A stretch of 64,000 nt of DNA from contig NZ_CP119567.1 in NCBI RefSeq assembly GCF_029277445.1, positions 248,001 to 312,000 on the forward strand, written 5' to 3'. Position numbers and translations under genes: made by a program. The stretch comes from Pararhizobium qamdonense. Its GTDB lineage: Bacteria > Pseudomonadota > Alphaproteobacteria > Rhizobiales > Rhizobiaceae. Positions 26,986 through 35,605 of the stretch are shown in pieces (position 1 is the first letter of the stretch; the number at the start of each line of letters is the position of its first letter). Under the pieces are notes generated by a model. It did no database searches. It was not told the DNA's origin and saw only the letters and a program-made list of their open reading frames with translations.

Positions 26986-28092
26986 TCACGCCCTCATAAA
27001 GTCTGCAAGGCGCGAAAGCCCTGCCTCCAGATGATGCTTCTGCGCCCCGATGCCGATGCGCACATAGCCATCGAGACCGTAGACATCGCCCGGAACCAGC
27101 ATGACGCTCTTTTGCTCGCGGACCCGATCGACCAGAACGGAGGAGTTGATCTCCCTGTTATAGCGGACAAAAGCCATGCCGCCGGCCTGCGGCGGCAGGT
27201 ATGAAAACAGATTGTTATGCGCCTCGATCCATGCGGTTAGCAGCGCCCGGTTTTCCCGCAGCAGATGGCGGCTGCGCGACAGGATTTCAGCGCGTTTGGC
27301 CGGCTGCAGCACGATATTGGCGATATGTTCACTGAGCGCACCGGTGGTGATCGAGGTATAATCCTTGCGCTGCCAGGTGCCGTAGATTTCCTTGGCAGGC
27401 CCAACCAGCCAGCCAAGCCGCAGGCCCGGCAGCGCCATGGCTTTCGAAAGCCCCGCCGTCACCACCGCTTTTTCGTAGAGATCGGCAAAGCTGACGGATT
27501 CCTCCACATCCAGCTCGGACCCCTTGTAGATTTCGTCGGCATGCAGGTAGACGCCGTGTTCGCGGGCGATCGCGACAAGTGCGTCCATCGTTCCACGCGG
27601 CAGGAGGCTGCCGGTCGGGTTGTTGGGATTGCACAGGCTGATCATCTTGGTCTTCGGCGTCACGGCGGCGCGCACCTCGTCGAGATCCGGCAGCCATCCA
27701 AGTTCTTCGCGCAGCACGATCTCCTTGACGGTGACGCCGAGCGCCTTTGCCCATCCCCGGATCTGCAGGTAGTTCGGCACGAACAGCACCAGTTCGTCGC
27801 CGGGCTCCAGAAGGGTCATCACCAGAATGAAGTTCGCTTCCGCCGAACCATTGGTGACCATGACGTTGTCACCGTCGCGGCCGGTGTACAGGCGGGAAAT
27901 GGTATCACGCAGCTCGACGCCGCCGTTGGTCCAGCCATAACCCAGCTCCACCTCATGCAGGCCAAGCAGCTGATCGGGCGTCAGCAATTCCTTCAGCGAA
28001 TAGGGATGAACGCCGCTATCGGAGAGATTATACTCCACCAGGTTTTCGTAGAGCGACTGGATCCGTTCGAGCGTGAATTCCTCGATCTGCAT
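26986..28092 (-). CDS. PLP-dependent aminotransferase, class I/II (fold type I)
   Basis: A 368-residue aminotransferase. It has the substrate-domain segment VMVTNGSAEANFIL, MISLCNPNNPTGSLLP (cofactor-contacting Asn), ADEIYKGSELD (Asp to the pyridine nitrogen) and TAGLSKAMALPGLRLGWLVG with the Schiff-base lysine in GLSKA. The start at 28092 (MQIEEFTLERIQ) has GGAGATAACGCCC upstream; the longer frame to 28158 would cover the promoter. It leads the operon with the DauR-like regulator and the cyclodeaminase. Substrate not assigned. Confidence 0.87.
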   Translation of the reverse strand: MQIEEFTLERIQSLYENLVEYNLSDSGVHPYSLKELLTPDQLLGLHEVELGYGWTNGGVELRDTISRLYTGRDGDNVMVTNGSAEANFILVMTLLEPGDELVLFVPNYLQIRGWAKALGVTVKEIVLREELGWLPDLDEVRAAVTPKTKMISLCNPNNPTGSLLPRGTMDALVAIAREHGVYLHADEIYKGSELDVEESVSFADLYEKAVVTAGLSKAMALPGLRLGWLVGPAKEIYGTWQRKDYTSITTGALSEHIANIVLQPAKRAEILSRSRHLLRENRALLTAWIEAHNNLFSYLPPQAGGMAFVRYNREINSSVLVDRVREQKSVMLVPGDVYGLDGYVRIGIGAQKHHLEAGLSRLADFMRA

Positions 28093-28129
28093 GGGCGTTA
28101 TCTCCGTGAACGTTATGCGGCTGTGTATC

Positions 28130-28168
28130 ATGGAGAATATAGACAATAAAGTACACAATGGAAAATAT
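28130..28168. promoter_or_regulatory. Promoter region with two direct repeats before the aminotransferase operon
   Basis: ATGGAGAATAT (28130-28140) and ATGGAAAATAT (28158-28168) are near-identical direct repeats 28 bp apart in an AT-rich stretch. On the minus strand TTCCAT and TATATT, 16 bp apart, could be -35 and -10 elements. The repeats could bind the DauR-like protein. Confidence 0.4.
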
Positions 28169-28253
28169 GTCTACAATTCACGCGAGGCGGCGTGATTGCG
28201 CATCTCGAAATCCAATGGTATGAAAGCCATTATCGAGAAAGGAGGGCTGCGCA

Positions 28254-28325
28254 ATGAACACATTTTTCCGGCACCATCGCCAGCGTGGCCCCGTCAACGC
28301 CCTGCAAATGCGTTTGCAGGGCTGA
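28254..28325 (+). CDS. Candidate 23-aa leader peptide upstream of the ABC-F gene
   Basis: A short frame starts at an ATG preceded by AAAGGAGGGCTGCGCA, one of the strongest Shine-Dalgarno sequences in the window. It encodes 23 residues beginning MNTFFRHHRQRG and stops at 28323-28325. Its last eight codons form the stem-loop at 28299-28322, so translation must open that hairpin. The position 176 bp before an ABC-F gene, and the alternative pairings downstream, suggest a regulatory leader and not a functional small protein. Confidence 0.6.
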   Translation: MNTFFRHHRQRGPVNALQMRLQG

Positions 28326-28492
28326 CCAAAGTCCGTTTCTCTTAAAAAACCGTCTTCTGGTCTGCCCTTCGTGGCACTGCAGCGCCGATCCCGTTGGTTT
28401 CGCCGTCTGCATTTTCCAATTCGCCGCGCGCGACGCATCGCATCGATGATGGCCTGAGAGCCCTCGATGGATGACCGTGCGGCAAGACCAGA
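28299..28492 (+). promoter_or_regulatory. Putative attenuator with mutually exclusive RNA structures
   Basis: Three pairings were found by eye. Hairpin A (28299-28322) has a perfect 10-bp stem, GCCCTGCAAA with TTTGCAGGGC, and a 4-nt loop. Hairpin B pairs GGGC-T-GACC (28319-28327) with GGTC-T-GCCC (28359-28367), so it excludes A. Pairing C joins TCTGGTCT (28356-28363) to AGACCAGA (28485-28492), just before the ABC-F start, and excludes B. A stalled leader ribosome would block A, allow B and free the ABC-F start; otherwise A and C would keep it closed. Confidence 0.5.
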
Positions 28493-28501
28493 GACCGATC
28501 C

Positions 28502-30028
28502 ATGACCCTCATCAACATCCGCAATCTCGGCATCGTGCTGGGTAGTCCGCTCTTTTCGAAACTCAATCTCGTCGTCAATGCCGGCGACCGTATCGGCCTT
28601 GTCGCAGCCAACGGCCGTGGAAAATCGACGCTCTTTCGCTGTATTTCGGGTGCGCTGGAGGCAACCGAAGGCGAGATCACCAAGGCTCGCAGCCTCACGG
28701 TCGGCTATGTCGAGCAGAATGTCCCGCCACGCCTTTTCGACCTGACGTTTTACAACGCCGTCCTCGACGCACTCTCTGCGGATCAGCAGGAGAGCGAGAG
28801 CTGGCGTGTCGATGTGGTGCTGGAGGAACTCGATGTGCCCGAGGCGCTGCGGCAACGGCCGCTGGCACAGCTGAGCGGCGGCTGGCAGCGCATCGCCATG
28901 CTCGCCCGCGTCTGGGTGACCGAGCCGGATGTGCTGATGCTGGACGAGCCGACCAACCATCTCGATCTCGGCAAGATCGCGATGCTTGAGGCATGGCTGA
29001 ATGCCCTGCCGCGTGACGTTCCCGTCATCATCGCCAGCCACGACCGGGCCTTTCTCGACGCCGTGACCAATCGCACGCTCTTTTTGCGCGCCGAGCAGTC
29101 GCAGATTTTTCCGTTGCCATATACGCGGGCGCGGGTCGCGCTCGACGAGGCGGATGCTGCCGATGAGCGCCGCTATCAGCGCGATATCAAGGCCGCCGGG
29201 CAATTGCGCAAGCAGGCGGCCAAGCTCAACAATATCGGCATCAATTCCGGCAGCGATCTGCTCGTCGTCAAGACCAAGCAGTTGAAGCAGCGGGCCGACA
29301 AGCTCGAGGACGCCGCCAAACCCGCCTATCTGCAGCGGTCGGCCGGTGCGATCAGGCTCGCCAATCGCGGCACCCATGCCAAGGTGCTCATCACCCTGGA
29401 GGATGCCGCAGTGCAGACCCCGGATGGCACGCAGCTGTTTAAAACAGGCAAGCAATTCGTCTGCCAGGGCGACCGGATCGTGCTTCTGGGCGCCAATGGG
29501 GCGGGCAAGACCCGACTGGTCATGATGCTGCGCAAGGCGGTCGAACTGCCGGAGACGGCGCAGGAGGGCATCAAGGCGACACCATCGCTGGTTCTCGGCT
29601 ATGGCGACCAGGCCTTGGCCGATCTTCGCCCGGCTGAAACGCCGATGGCGACGATCATCCGCCGGTTCGACATCGGCGACCAGCGGGCGCGGGCGCTTCT
29701 GGCCGGAGCCGGAATGTCGATCGAGCTTCAGGCCCGCCCGGTCGGTCAGCTCTCCGGCGGCCAGAAGGCGCGGCTCGGCATGCTGATCCTGCGGCTCACC
29801 AATCCCAACTTCTACCTCCTGGACGAACCGACCAACCATCTCGATATCGATGGGCAGGAGGCGCTGGAGGCGGAACTGATGGCGCAGCAGACGAGCTGCC
29901 TGTTCGTGTCGCATGATCGAAGCTTCGTCCGCGCTGTCGCCAACCGGTTCTGGTTGATCGACAGGAAGAAGCTGGTCGAGGTCGATAGTCCCGAAGGGTT
30001 CTTCGCCGAGGCCGCCAAACAGAACTAG
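28502..30028 (+). CDS. ABC-F family ATPase (ribosome-associated)
   Basis: A 508-residue soluble protein with two ABC ATPase domains and no membrane segment. Domain 1 has Walker A AANGRGKST, signature LSGGWQRIAML and Walker B VLMLDEPTNHLD. Domain 2 has GANGAGKTR, LSGGQKARLGML and FYLLDEPTNHLD. The DEPTNHLD motifs are diagnostic of ABC-F. The linker between domains (about residues 225-300) is basic and helical, as in the arm that reaches into the ribosome. Members are translation factors (EttA, Uup, YheS) or protect ribosomes from antibiotics. I cannot place it in a subgroup; the leader region upstream favours inducible expression. Confidence 0.9.
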   Translation: MTLINIRNLGIVLGSPLFSKLNLVVNAGDRIGLVAANGRGKSTLFRCISGALEATEGEITKARSLTVGYVEQNVPPRLFDLTFYNAVLDALSADQQESESWRVDVVLEELDVPEALRQRPLAQLSGGWQRIAMLARVWVTEPDVLMLDEPTNHLDLGKIAMLEAWLNALPRDVPVIIASHDRAFLDAVTNRTLFLRAEQSQIFPLPYTRARVALDEADAADERRYQRDIKAAGQLRKQAAKLNNIGINSGSDLLVVKTKQLKQRADKLEDAAKPAYLQRSAGAIRLANRGTHAKVLITLEDAAVQTPDGTQLFKTGKQFVCQGDRIVLLGANGAGKTRLVMMLRKAVELPETAQEGIKATPSLVLGYGDQALADLRPAETPMATIIRRFDIGDQRARALLAGAGMSIELQARPVGQLSGGQKARLGMLILRLTNPNFYLLDEPTNHLDIDGQEALEAELMAQQTSCLFVSHDRSFVRAVANRFWLIDRKKLVEVDSPEGFFAEAAKQN

Positions 30029-30035
30029 GCACATT

Positions 30036-30061
30036 GAGACGGCCGGGAAGCTGGCCGTCTC
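30036..30061. terminator. Stem-loop after the ABC-F gene
   Basis: GAGACGGCC pairs with GGCCGTCTC (9 bp) around an 8-nt loop, starting eight bases after the ABC-F stop. It lacks a long T run, so termination would be weak or Rho-assisted. Confidence 0.55.
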
Positions 30062-30133
30062 CTCTGTCAGAAAAGGGCGGCCTTCGTTTGGCGTTGCGCT
30101 TTGCGGCCGATTTTCCTATAGCCGGGACACGGG

Positions 30134-31291
30134 ATGACGCGCGCGCCGCCACCCGTTTCCGTCTTTCGGCGTGCCCGGTTTCCGATGTCCAATCCCCCAA
30201 AGCCAAAGCCGGACGGCCGTTTTCGGATGTTCGTGCCCATTCTCGCCGGCGCCACCTTGCGTGAGCGGCTGATTGCCTGCGTCGGCGCTTTGATCGGCAT
30301 CGGCCTGACCGGCCTCATCAGCAGCTATCTGCTCGGGCAAGGCCCGCATCTGCCCTTGATCGTGGCGCCGATGGGGGCGTCCGCCGTGCTTCTGTTTGCG
30401 GTCCCGGCCAGCCCGCTCGCGCAGCCCTGGTCGATCATCGGCGGCAACACGATTTCGGCGCTAGTGGGCATCATCACCGCCTCGCTGATCCGCGATCCGG
30501 TCATCGCCTCCGGTGTCGGCGTCGCGCTGGCGATTGCCGCGATGTCCCTGGCGCGCTGCCTGCATCCGCCGGGCGGCGCTGCGGCGCTCACCGCCGTGCT
30601 CGGTGGACCGGTGGTTGCCGGTTGGGGGCTGCTGTTTCCCTTCGTGCCGGTCGGCCTGAATTCCTGCATCCTGGTGGCGCTCGGCCTGCTGTTTCACAAG
30701 CTTGCAAGGCGCAACTACCCGCATCTCGCGACCATCGCACCGGTCAATACCCACAGGACCGCGGACCCGCCGGCATCCTTGCGCGCCGGTTTCCGCGAGG
30801 AAGATCTGGACGCGGCCCTTGCAGCGTTCGACGAGACCTTCGACATCGACCGGGGGGATCTCAGCCGCCTGCTGCAGCAGGTCGAGCTTCAGGCAGTCAT
30901 CCGCGCCCATGGTGATATCCGCTGCGCCGACATCATGTCGCGTGACGTCATCGCGATCAATGCCGATGCCGATCCCACTGAGGCGCGTGCGCTGCTGTTG
31001 AAGCACAATATCCGCACGCTGCCGGTGAAGGACGCGGACGGCAGGCTGGCGGGCACGGTCGGTTTGCGCGAACTTTTCCGTCCGGCAACGCGTGTCGGCG
31101 AAATCCTGTCGAAAGCGGCAACCGCGCCGGACACCGATCCGGCATTCTCCTTGCTGCCGGTTCTGACGGACGGACACGCCCATGCCGTCATCGTGATCGA
31201 TAGCGAGCATCGTATTCTGGGGCTGATATCCCAGACCGATCTTTTGAGCGCGGCCGCCCGCGCTTTGCCAACCGGCAGCGCCACGCCGTAA
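30134..31291 (+). CDS. HPP family membrane protein with C-terminal CBS pair
   Basis: A 385-residue protein. The N-terminal half is an HPP domain of about four transmembrane helices (GALIGIGLTGLISSYLLG, APMGASAVLLFAVP, SLARCLHPPGGAAALTAVLGG, which contains the HPP triad). A soluble region follows and then two CBS motifs (about 255-380; CADIMSRDVIAIN through LGLISQTDLLSA), likely to bind adenine nucleotides. HPP proteins are linked to nitrite transport in chloroplasts; the bacterial role is not established. The ATG at 30185 (MSNPPKPKPDG) is an alternative start. Confidence 0.82.
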   Translation: MTRAPPPVSVFRRARFPMSNPPKPKPDGRFRMFVPILAGATLRERLIACVGALIGIGLTGLISSYLLGQGPHLPLIVAPMGASAVLLFAVPASPLAQPWSIIGGNTISALVGIITASLIRDPVIASGVGVALAIAAMSLARCLHPPGGAAALTAVLGGPVVAGWGLLFPFVPVGLNSCILVALGLLFHKLARRNYPHLATIAPVNTHRTADPPASLRAGFREEDLDAALAAFDETFDIDRGDLSRLLQQVELQAVIRAHGDIRCADIMSRDVIAINADADPTEARALLLKHNIRTLPVKDADGRLAGTVGLRELFRPATRVGEILSKAATAPDTDPAFSLLPVLTDGHAHAVIVIDSEHRILGLISQTDLLSAAARALPTGSATP

Positions 31292-31339
31292 GATGAGAGT
31301 GATGGCGCCGCCGGAGGGCATAAGCCCCATGTGATACGT

Positions 31340-32137
31340 TCAGAGACCGGCGATCTTCATCAGGTCTTCCCGTGCGCCGGGTGCCGTGGCCAGAACGGGC
31401 GAACCCTTGGTTAGCTGTTCGCCCTCCACAGGGAACGGGTGGTACCAGCCGCCCGCTTCCTTGACGAGGCAATAGCCGGCAAGGCAATCCCAGGCATGCA
31501 TATAGGGCTCGTAATAGCCGACGAGGCGGCCGGCGGCGACGTAGGCAAGCATCAACGCGCCGGAACCGTTGCGGATAAAGTTGCCGCCCGCTTCCAGGAG
31601 ATCCTCGACCATCTTGCCGACGAAGGCCGGCGTCACATAATTGTTGGCGCCGATGCCGGTGACGGCATTGCGGATGGTGCGGGAGGGATCGAGGGTGAGA
31701 ACGCGGCCGTTGAGCGTCGCGCCCCTGCCGCTTGCGCTCGCATAAAGCTCGTCATGGCAGGGCGCGCAGATGACGCCGATCACCGGCTCGTCATTGTGCA
31801 AAACGGCGATGGAGACGCACCAGTTCGGCATGCCGTTGACGAAGGGGCTGGTGCCGTCGATCGGATCGACCACCCAGGTATAACCGCTATCGCCACGGGC
31901 AAGCCCATATTCCTCCCCCAGGAACCCGTCGCCGGGATGGGCTTCGGCAACGCGGGCGCGAATGAGGTTTTCCACCTCGCGGTCGGCAATGGAGACGACG
32001 TCCTGCAGGTCGCGTTTGGTTTCGATCACCAGCGTCTCGCGCCTGTTGTAATAATCGAGTGCGACGCTGCCGGCTTCCTTGGCGATGGCCTGTGCCAGGG
32101 CAAAGCGCACGTCGAGCCCGGATATCTGCGATGTCAT
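31340..32137 (-). CDS. Inositol monophosphatase family phosphatase
   Basis: A 265-residue Mg-dependent phosphatase of the inositol monophosphatase superfamily. Metal ligands are visible in GEEYG (the catalytic Glu pair), WVVDPIDGTSPFVNGMPNW and the late MHAWDCLAGYCLVKEAGG. Members dephosphorylate inositol phosphate, histidinol phosphate, fructose bisphosphate or other sugar phosphates. Its position at the end of an AfuABC-like operon suggests it removes phosphate from the imported compound. AAAAGGACCATTCC precedes the ATG; it lies 29 nt after the ATPase gene. Confidence 0.88.
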   Translation of the reverse strand: MTSQISGLDVRFALAQAIAKEAGSVALDYYNRRETLVIETKRDLQDVVSIADREVENLIRARVAEAHPGDGFLGEEYGLARGDSGYTWVVDPIDGTSPFVNGMPNWCVSIAVLHNDEPVIGVICAPCHDELYASASGRGATLNGRVLTLDPSRTIRNAVTGIGANNYVTPAFVGKMVEDLLEAGGNFIRNGSGALMLAYVAAGRLVGYYEPYMHAWDCLAGYCLVKEAGGWYHPFPVEGEQLTKGSPVLATAPGAREDLMKIAGL

Positions 32138-32166
32138 GGAATGGTCCTTTTGTAATATCGTGTGGC

Positions 32167-33228
32167 TCAGCCGTTGATGATGGCGATGCCGCGTCCCTTG
32201 AAACCGATGGCGACTTCCGTCGATGGTGCAAGCGCACGCTCGACGGCCGGATCGACGACGAAAAGCCTGCCCGTGCTTGTCTCTACCTCGTATTCCACAT
32301 GGTCGCCAAGATAGGCGGAATGGGTGATCTGGCCCGGGAAGGCGGCCCCCGATGCCGGCTCGAGCGTGATCGAATTCGGGCGCACGGCAAGCTTTGCCGG
32401 TCCGGGCCGGGCATTGCGGCTGGGAACGCGATGTTCGAGCGCACCGATGCGGATGGTGGCGTCGGCGCCATCGACACTGATGACGTCACAGGCAACCACA
32501 TTGGCTTCGCCCATGAAATCGGCAATGAAGGCCGAAGCCGGCGCCTCGTAGAGATCGCGCGGCGAGCCTTCCTGGGCAATCACCCCGTCCTTCATGATGA
32601 CGATCCGGTCGGACACGGCAAGCGCCTCGTCCTGGTCATGGGTGACGTAGACGGCGGTAAAGCCAAGACGCTGCTGCAGGTCGCGGATTTCGGTGCGCAC
32701 CTGGCGGCGCAGCCGGGCGTCGAGGTTGGACAACGGCTCGTCGAGCAAAAGAACCTGGGGCTCGAGCACCAGCGCACGGGCAACGGCAACGCGCTGCTGC
32801 TGGCCGCCCGAAAGCTCAGCGGGCAGCCGCGCGCCCATGCCCGCAAGGCCGACGAGCTTCAGGCCTTCTTCCGCCTTTTCCCGCGCCTCCTTTTTCTTCA
32901 GGCCGGACGATTCCAGGCCGTAGGCCACGTTGTCGAGCGAGCTCATATGCGGAAACAGCGCATAGGACTGAAACACCATCGAAACGTCGCGCTCGTTGGC
33001 CGGCAGCATGGTGACATCCTTGCCGCCGATCAGGATCCGGCCTGCGCTTGGATGTTCAAGGCCGGCCAGCATGCGCAACGTCGTGGTCTTGCCGCAGCCG
33101 GAGGGACCGAGCAGCGTGACAAGCTGGCCGGGCTCGATGGTCAGCGACAGGTCGTGAATGGCGGTAAAGGCGCCGAACTGCTTCTTGATATTTTGAAAGA
33201 CGACCGAGCCGGAGCGGGGGGTGATCAT
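32167..33228 (-). CDS. ABC transporter ATP-binding protein, AfuC-like
   Basis: A 353-residue ATPase with [37 protein letters not shown] and YVTHDQDEAL, followed by the regulatory TOBE domain of the FbpC/PotA/AfuC group. Its start overlaps the permease stop by four bases. The operon content (binding protein, long fused permease, ATPase, sugar-phosphatase family enzyme) matches AfuABC sugar-phosphate uptake better than iron or polyamine import. Confidence 0.85.
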   Translation of the reverse strand: MITPRSGSVVFQNIKKQFGAFTAIHDLSLTIEPGQLVTLLGPSGCGKTTTLRMLAGLEHPSAGRILIGGKDVTMLPANERDVSMVFQSYALFPHMSSLDNVAYGLESSGLKKKEAREKAEEGLKLVGLAGMGARLPAELSGGQQQRVAVARALVLEPQVLLLDEPLSNLDARLRRQVRTEIRDLQQRLGFTAVYVTHDQDEALAVSDRIVIMKDGVIAQEGSPRDLYEAPASAFIADFMGEANVVACDVISVDGADATIRIGALEHRVPSRNARPGPAKLAVRPNSITLEPASGAAFPGQITHSAYLGDHVEYEVETSTGRLFVVDPAVERALAPSTEVAIGFKGRGIAIING

Positions 33229-35456
33229 ACGGTTTTCTCCTGACCGAGGGAAAGGGAAGGGGCTGTGGTGATGCCGGCCACGCGATTTTCGCGCCGCAGC
33301 CGGCGTTCCCCGACGAGAAGCTGGAAGCCGGCGATAACGACGATCATCACCACGATCAGCATGGAGGAATAGGCGATTGCCACGCCGTATTCGCCGTTTT
33401 CGACAAGGCCGACAATATAGGAGGTCGCCATATTGTACTGGGCGCTGACAAGAAAGATGACGGCGCTGATGGAGGTAATCGCCCGCACGAAGGAATAGAC
33501 CAGTGCGGCGGTGATCGCGGGCCTGAGCAACGGCAGGATGACCTTGCGGATCGTGCGGAAGCTGGTGGCGCGCAGGGTGAGCGATGCTTCGTCAAGGCTC
33601 TTGTCAAGCTGGCTCATCGCCGCCACGCCACCGCGCACGCCGACCGGCATGTTGCGGAACACGAAGCAGGCAATCAGGATCAGCGCCGTGCCGGTCATTT
33701 CCAATGGCGGCAAGTTGAAGGCCATGATGTAGCTGATGCCGATGACCGTACCCGGAATGGCAAAGCTCATCATCAGGGCGAATTCGAACACGTTGCGGCC
33801 GGCAAATTTCTGGCGGACGATCAGATAGGCGGTCAGCAACCCGACCGCCGCCGTCAGCGGCGCCGAGATCAACGCAATCTCGATCGTCGTCCAGAAGGAA
33901 TTCCAGGCAACGCCGGTCCAGGCGAGCGCTCCATCGCGCATTTCGACGGAGAAGGCGCGGGCGTAATGTTCGAGCGTCAGCGAATTGTCCAGACCCCATG
34001 TCTTCACGAAGCCGCCGAACAGGATCATGCCGTAGATCACGACGGTGAAGATCATCCACGGGATGACCATGGCGTGCACGGCAATGGAGATCGAGCGGGG
34101 CAGTGCGATATGCGAACCGCTGTCACCCTTGCCGGTCACGGTGGCGAAATTCTTGCCGGACAGCCAGTAGCGCTGCGCAAGGAAAGCCGTCAGCGTGAAG
34201 CACAGCAGGATGATGGCGAGCACGGCGGCGCGCGACGGATCGTTCTGCGAGCCGACCACGGCAAAGAATATTTCTGTCGAAAGCACGCCATGACTGCCGC
34301 CGAGCACCAGCGGATTGCCGAAATCAGCCATGCTTTCGATAAAGCCGATCAGAAAGGCGTTGGCGATGCCCGGCTTCATCAATGGCAGCGATACGTGCCA
34401 GAAGGTACGCCAGCGGTCGGCCCGCAGCGTCTGGGACGCTTCCTCCATGGAAGGGCTGACGCCCTCAACGACGCCTATGAGCACCAGGAACGAAATCGGC
34501 GTGAATGACAGGACCTGGGCGATCCAGATGCCAGTCAGGCCATAAAGCCAGCGGCCGGGCTCGATGCCGAACAGGTTGGACAGGCTTTCGGTGATGACGC
34601 CGGCGCGGCCGAACAGCAGGGTGAGCGCAAGGCCGATGACGAAGGGCGGGGTAATGATCGGCAGCACGGTCAAAAGCCGCAGGCCCTTCTTGAAGGGAAA
34701 GCGCGTGCGGGTGGCAACCAGCGCAAACGCAAGCCCCATGATGGTCGAGCCGCCGGCCGTCATCAGCGCCAGCCAGAGCGTGCGCCAGGCGACGCCGCAG
34801 CGCTCGCCGCCAACCACGCAACCGAGGCTCCAGATCGAATTGTCCTGGATGTTGCGGGTAAAGCCATCCGGATTGAACGAGCCGTCGAAATCCTGGAACG
34901 CGCCGACCAGCATGCTGCCGACCGGATAGAACACGAAGATCGCAACAAGAAAGACCAGGATGGCGATGGAGGCGACCACGAAAGCATCGCCCTTCATGAC
35001 GCCGCGTTCGGCAAGGCCAAAGGAAAAGATCAGCACGAAAGCAAAAGCCGACAGAACTGCGCCGGCCCCCATCGACGGCTGACCGTCGGCCAGGGCGCCA
35101 AACAGGGTTTCGCTGACCGTCCAGGACCAGCCGGAAAAGCCGATTGCCAGACCCTGAAACGTCAGGAAAAGGACGCCAAGCGCCCCAGCTATGGCAAGCA
35201 CGGTTCCGCGCCGCATCGGATCAGCAATGAAGCGTGCTGCGACGGCGGCCGCCATGACGGCGGCGGCGACGCCGAGCCACCAGCGGCCAAAGCCGAGGAT
35301 CTGCAGGATGCCGGGCGCGACGGAAGCCTCAGACGGAAAACCCGAAAGCCAGCCAAAGCCGAGGAAGCCGCCCTCGATCCGGTACCACGGAACGAGAATA
35401 AACGCCGCGATCCCCAGTGCGAGGACAATATCCAGTCTGCGGTTGCGATGGTCCAT
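33225..35456 (-). CDS. ABC transporter permease, fused two-domain, AfuB-like
   Basis: A 743-residue permease, longer than the usual 550-residue FbpB. An N-terminal block of about five helices (residues 10-150) precedes two permease domains, each with an ATPase-contact loop (EEASQTLRADRWRTFWHVSLPLMKPG in pieces near 340, and DEASLTLRATSFRTIRKVILPLLRPA near 650). The extended length is like AfuB (close to 690 residues) of the hexose-phosphate importer. The ATG at 35456 follows GAGGATCGTC. Confidence 0.87.
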   Translation of the reverse strand: MDHRNRRLDIVLALGIAAFILVPWYRIEGGFLGFGWLSGFPSEASVAPGILQILGFGRWWLGVAAAVMAAAVAARFIADPMRRGTVLAIAGALGVLFLTFQGLAIGFSGWSWTVSETLFGALADGQPSMGAGAVLSAFAFVLIFSFGLAERGVMKGDAFVVASIAILVFLVAIFVFYPVGSMLVGAFQDFDGSFNPDGFTRNIQDNSIWSLGCVVGGERCGVAWRTLWLALMTAGGSTIMGLAFALVATRTRFPFKKGLRLLTVLPIITPPFVIGLALTLLFGRAGVITESLSNLFGIEPGRWLYGLTGIWIAQVLSFTPISFLVLIGVVEGVSPSMEEASQTLRADRWRTFWHVSLPLMKPGIANAFLIGFIESMADFGNPLVLGGSHGVLSTEIFFAVVGSQNDPSRAAVLAIILLCFTLTAFLAQRYWLSGKNFATVTGKGDSGSHIALPRSISIAVHAMVIPWMIFTVVIYGMILFGGFVKTWGLDNSLTLEHYARAFSVEMRDGALAWTGVAWNSFWTTIEIALISAPLTAAVGLLTAYLIVRQKFAGRNVFEFALMMSFAIPGTVIGISYIMAFNLPPLEMTGTALILIACFVFRNMPVGVRGGVAAMSQLDKSLDEASLTLRATSFRTIRKVILPLLRPAITAALVYSFVRAITSISAVIFLVSAQYNMATSYIVGLVENGEYGVAIAYSSMLIVVMIVVIAGFQLLVGERRLRRENRVAGITTAPSLSLGQEKTV

Positions 35457-35605
35457 GACGATCCTCGCGCCTTTTCATGATGTCAAAGATGGAATGATGG
35501 TTGGCCGAAGACCGCGCCGCAATCTGTGGAGGGTTGCGCGATCCCCGGCCGGCAGAAACTTTAAGCCGCCCGGGACACGAAATGCCCGGAACGGCCAGTT
35601 CCCCT

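Noticed and set aside
28178..30034. 618-codon open frame on the minus strand
   Set aside because: It lies antisense to the ABC-F gene, shows no recognisable domain, and its composition is that of a reverse-frame shadow in GC-rich DNA.
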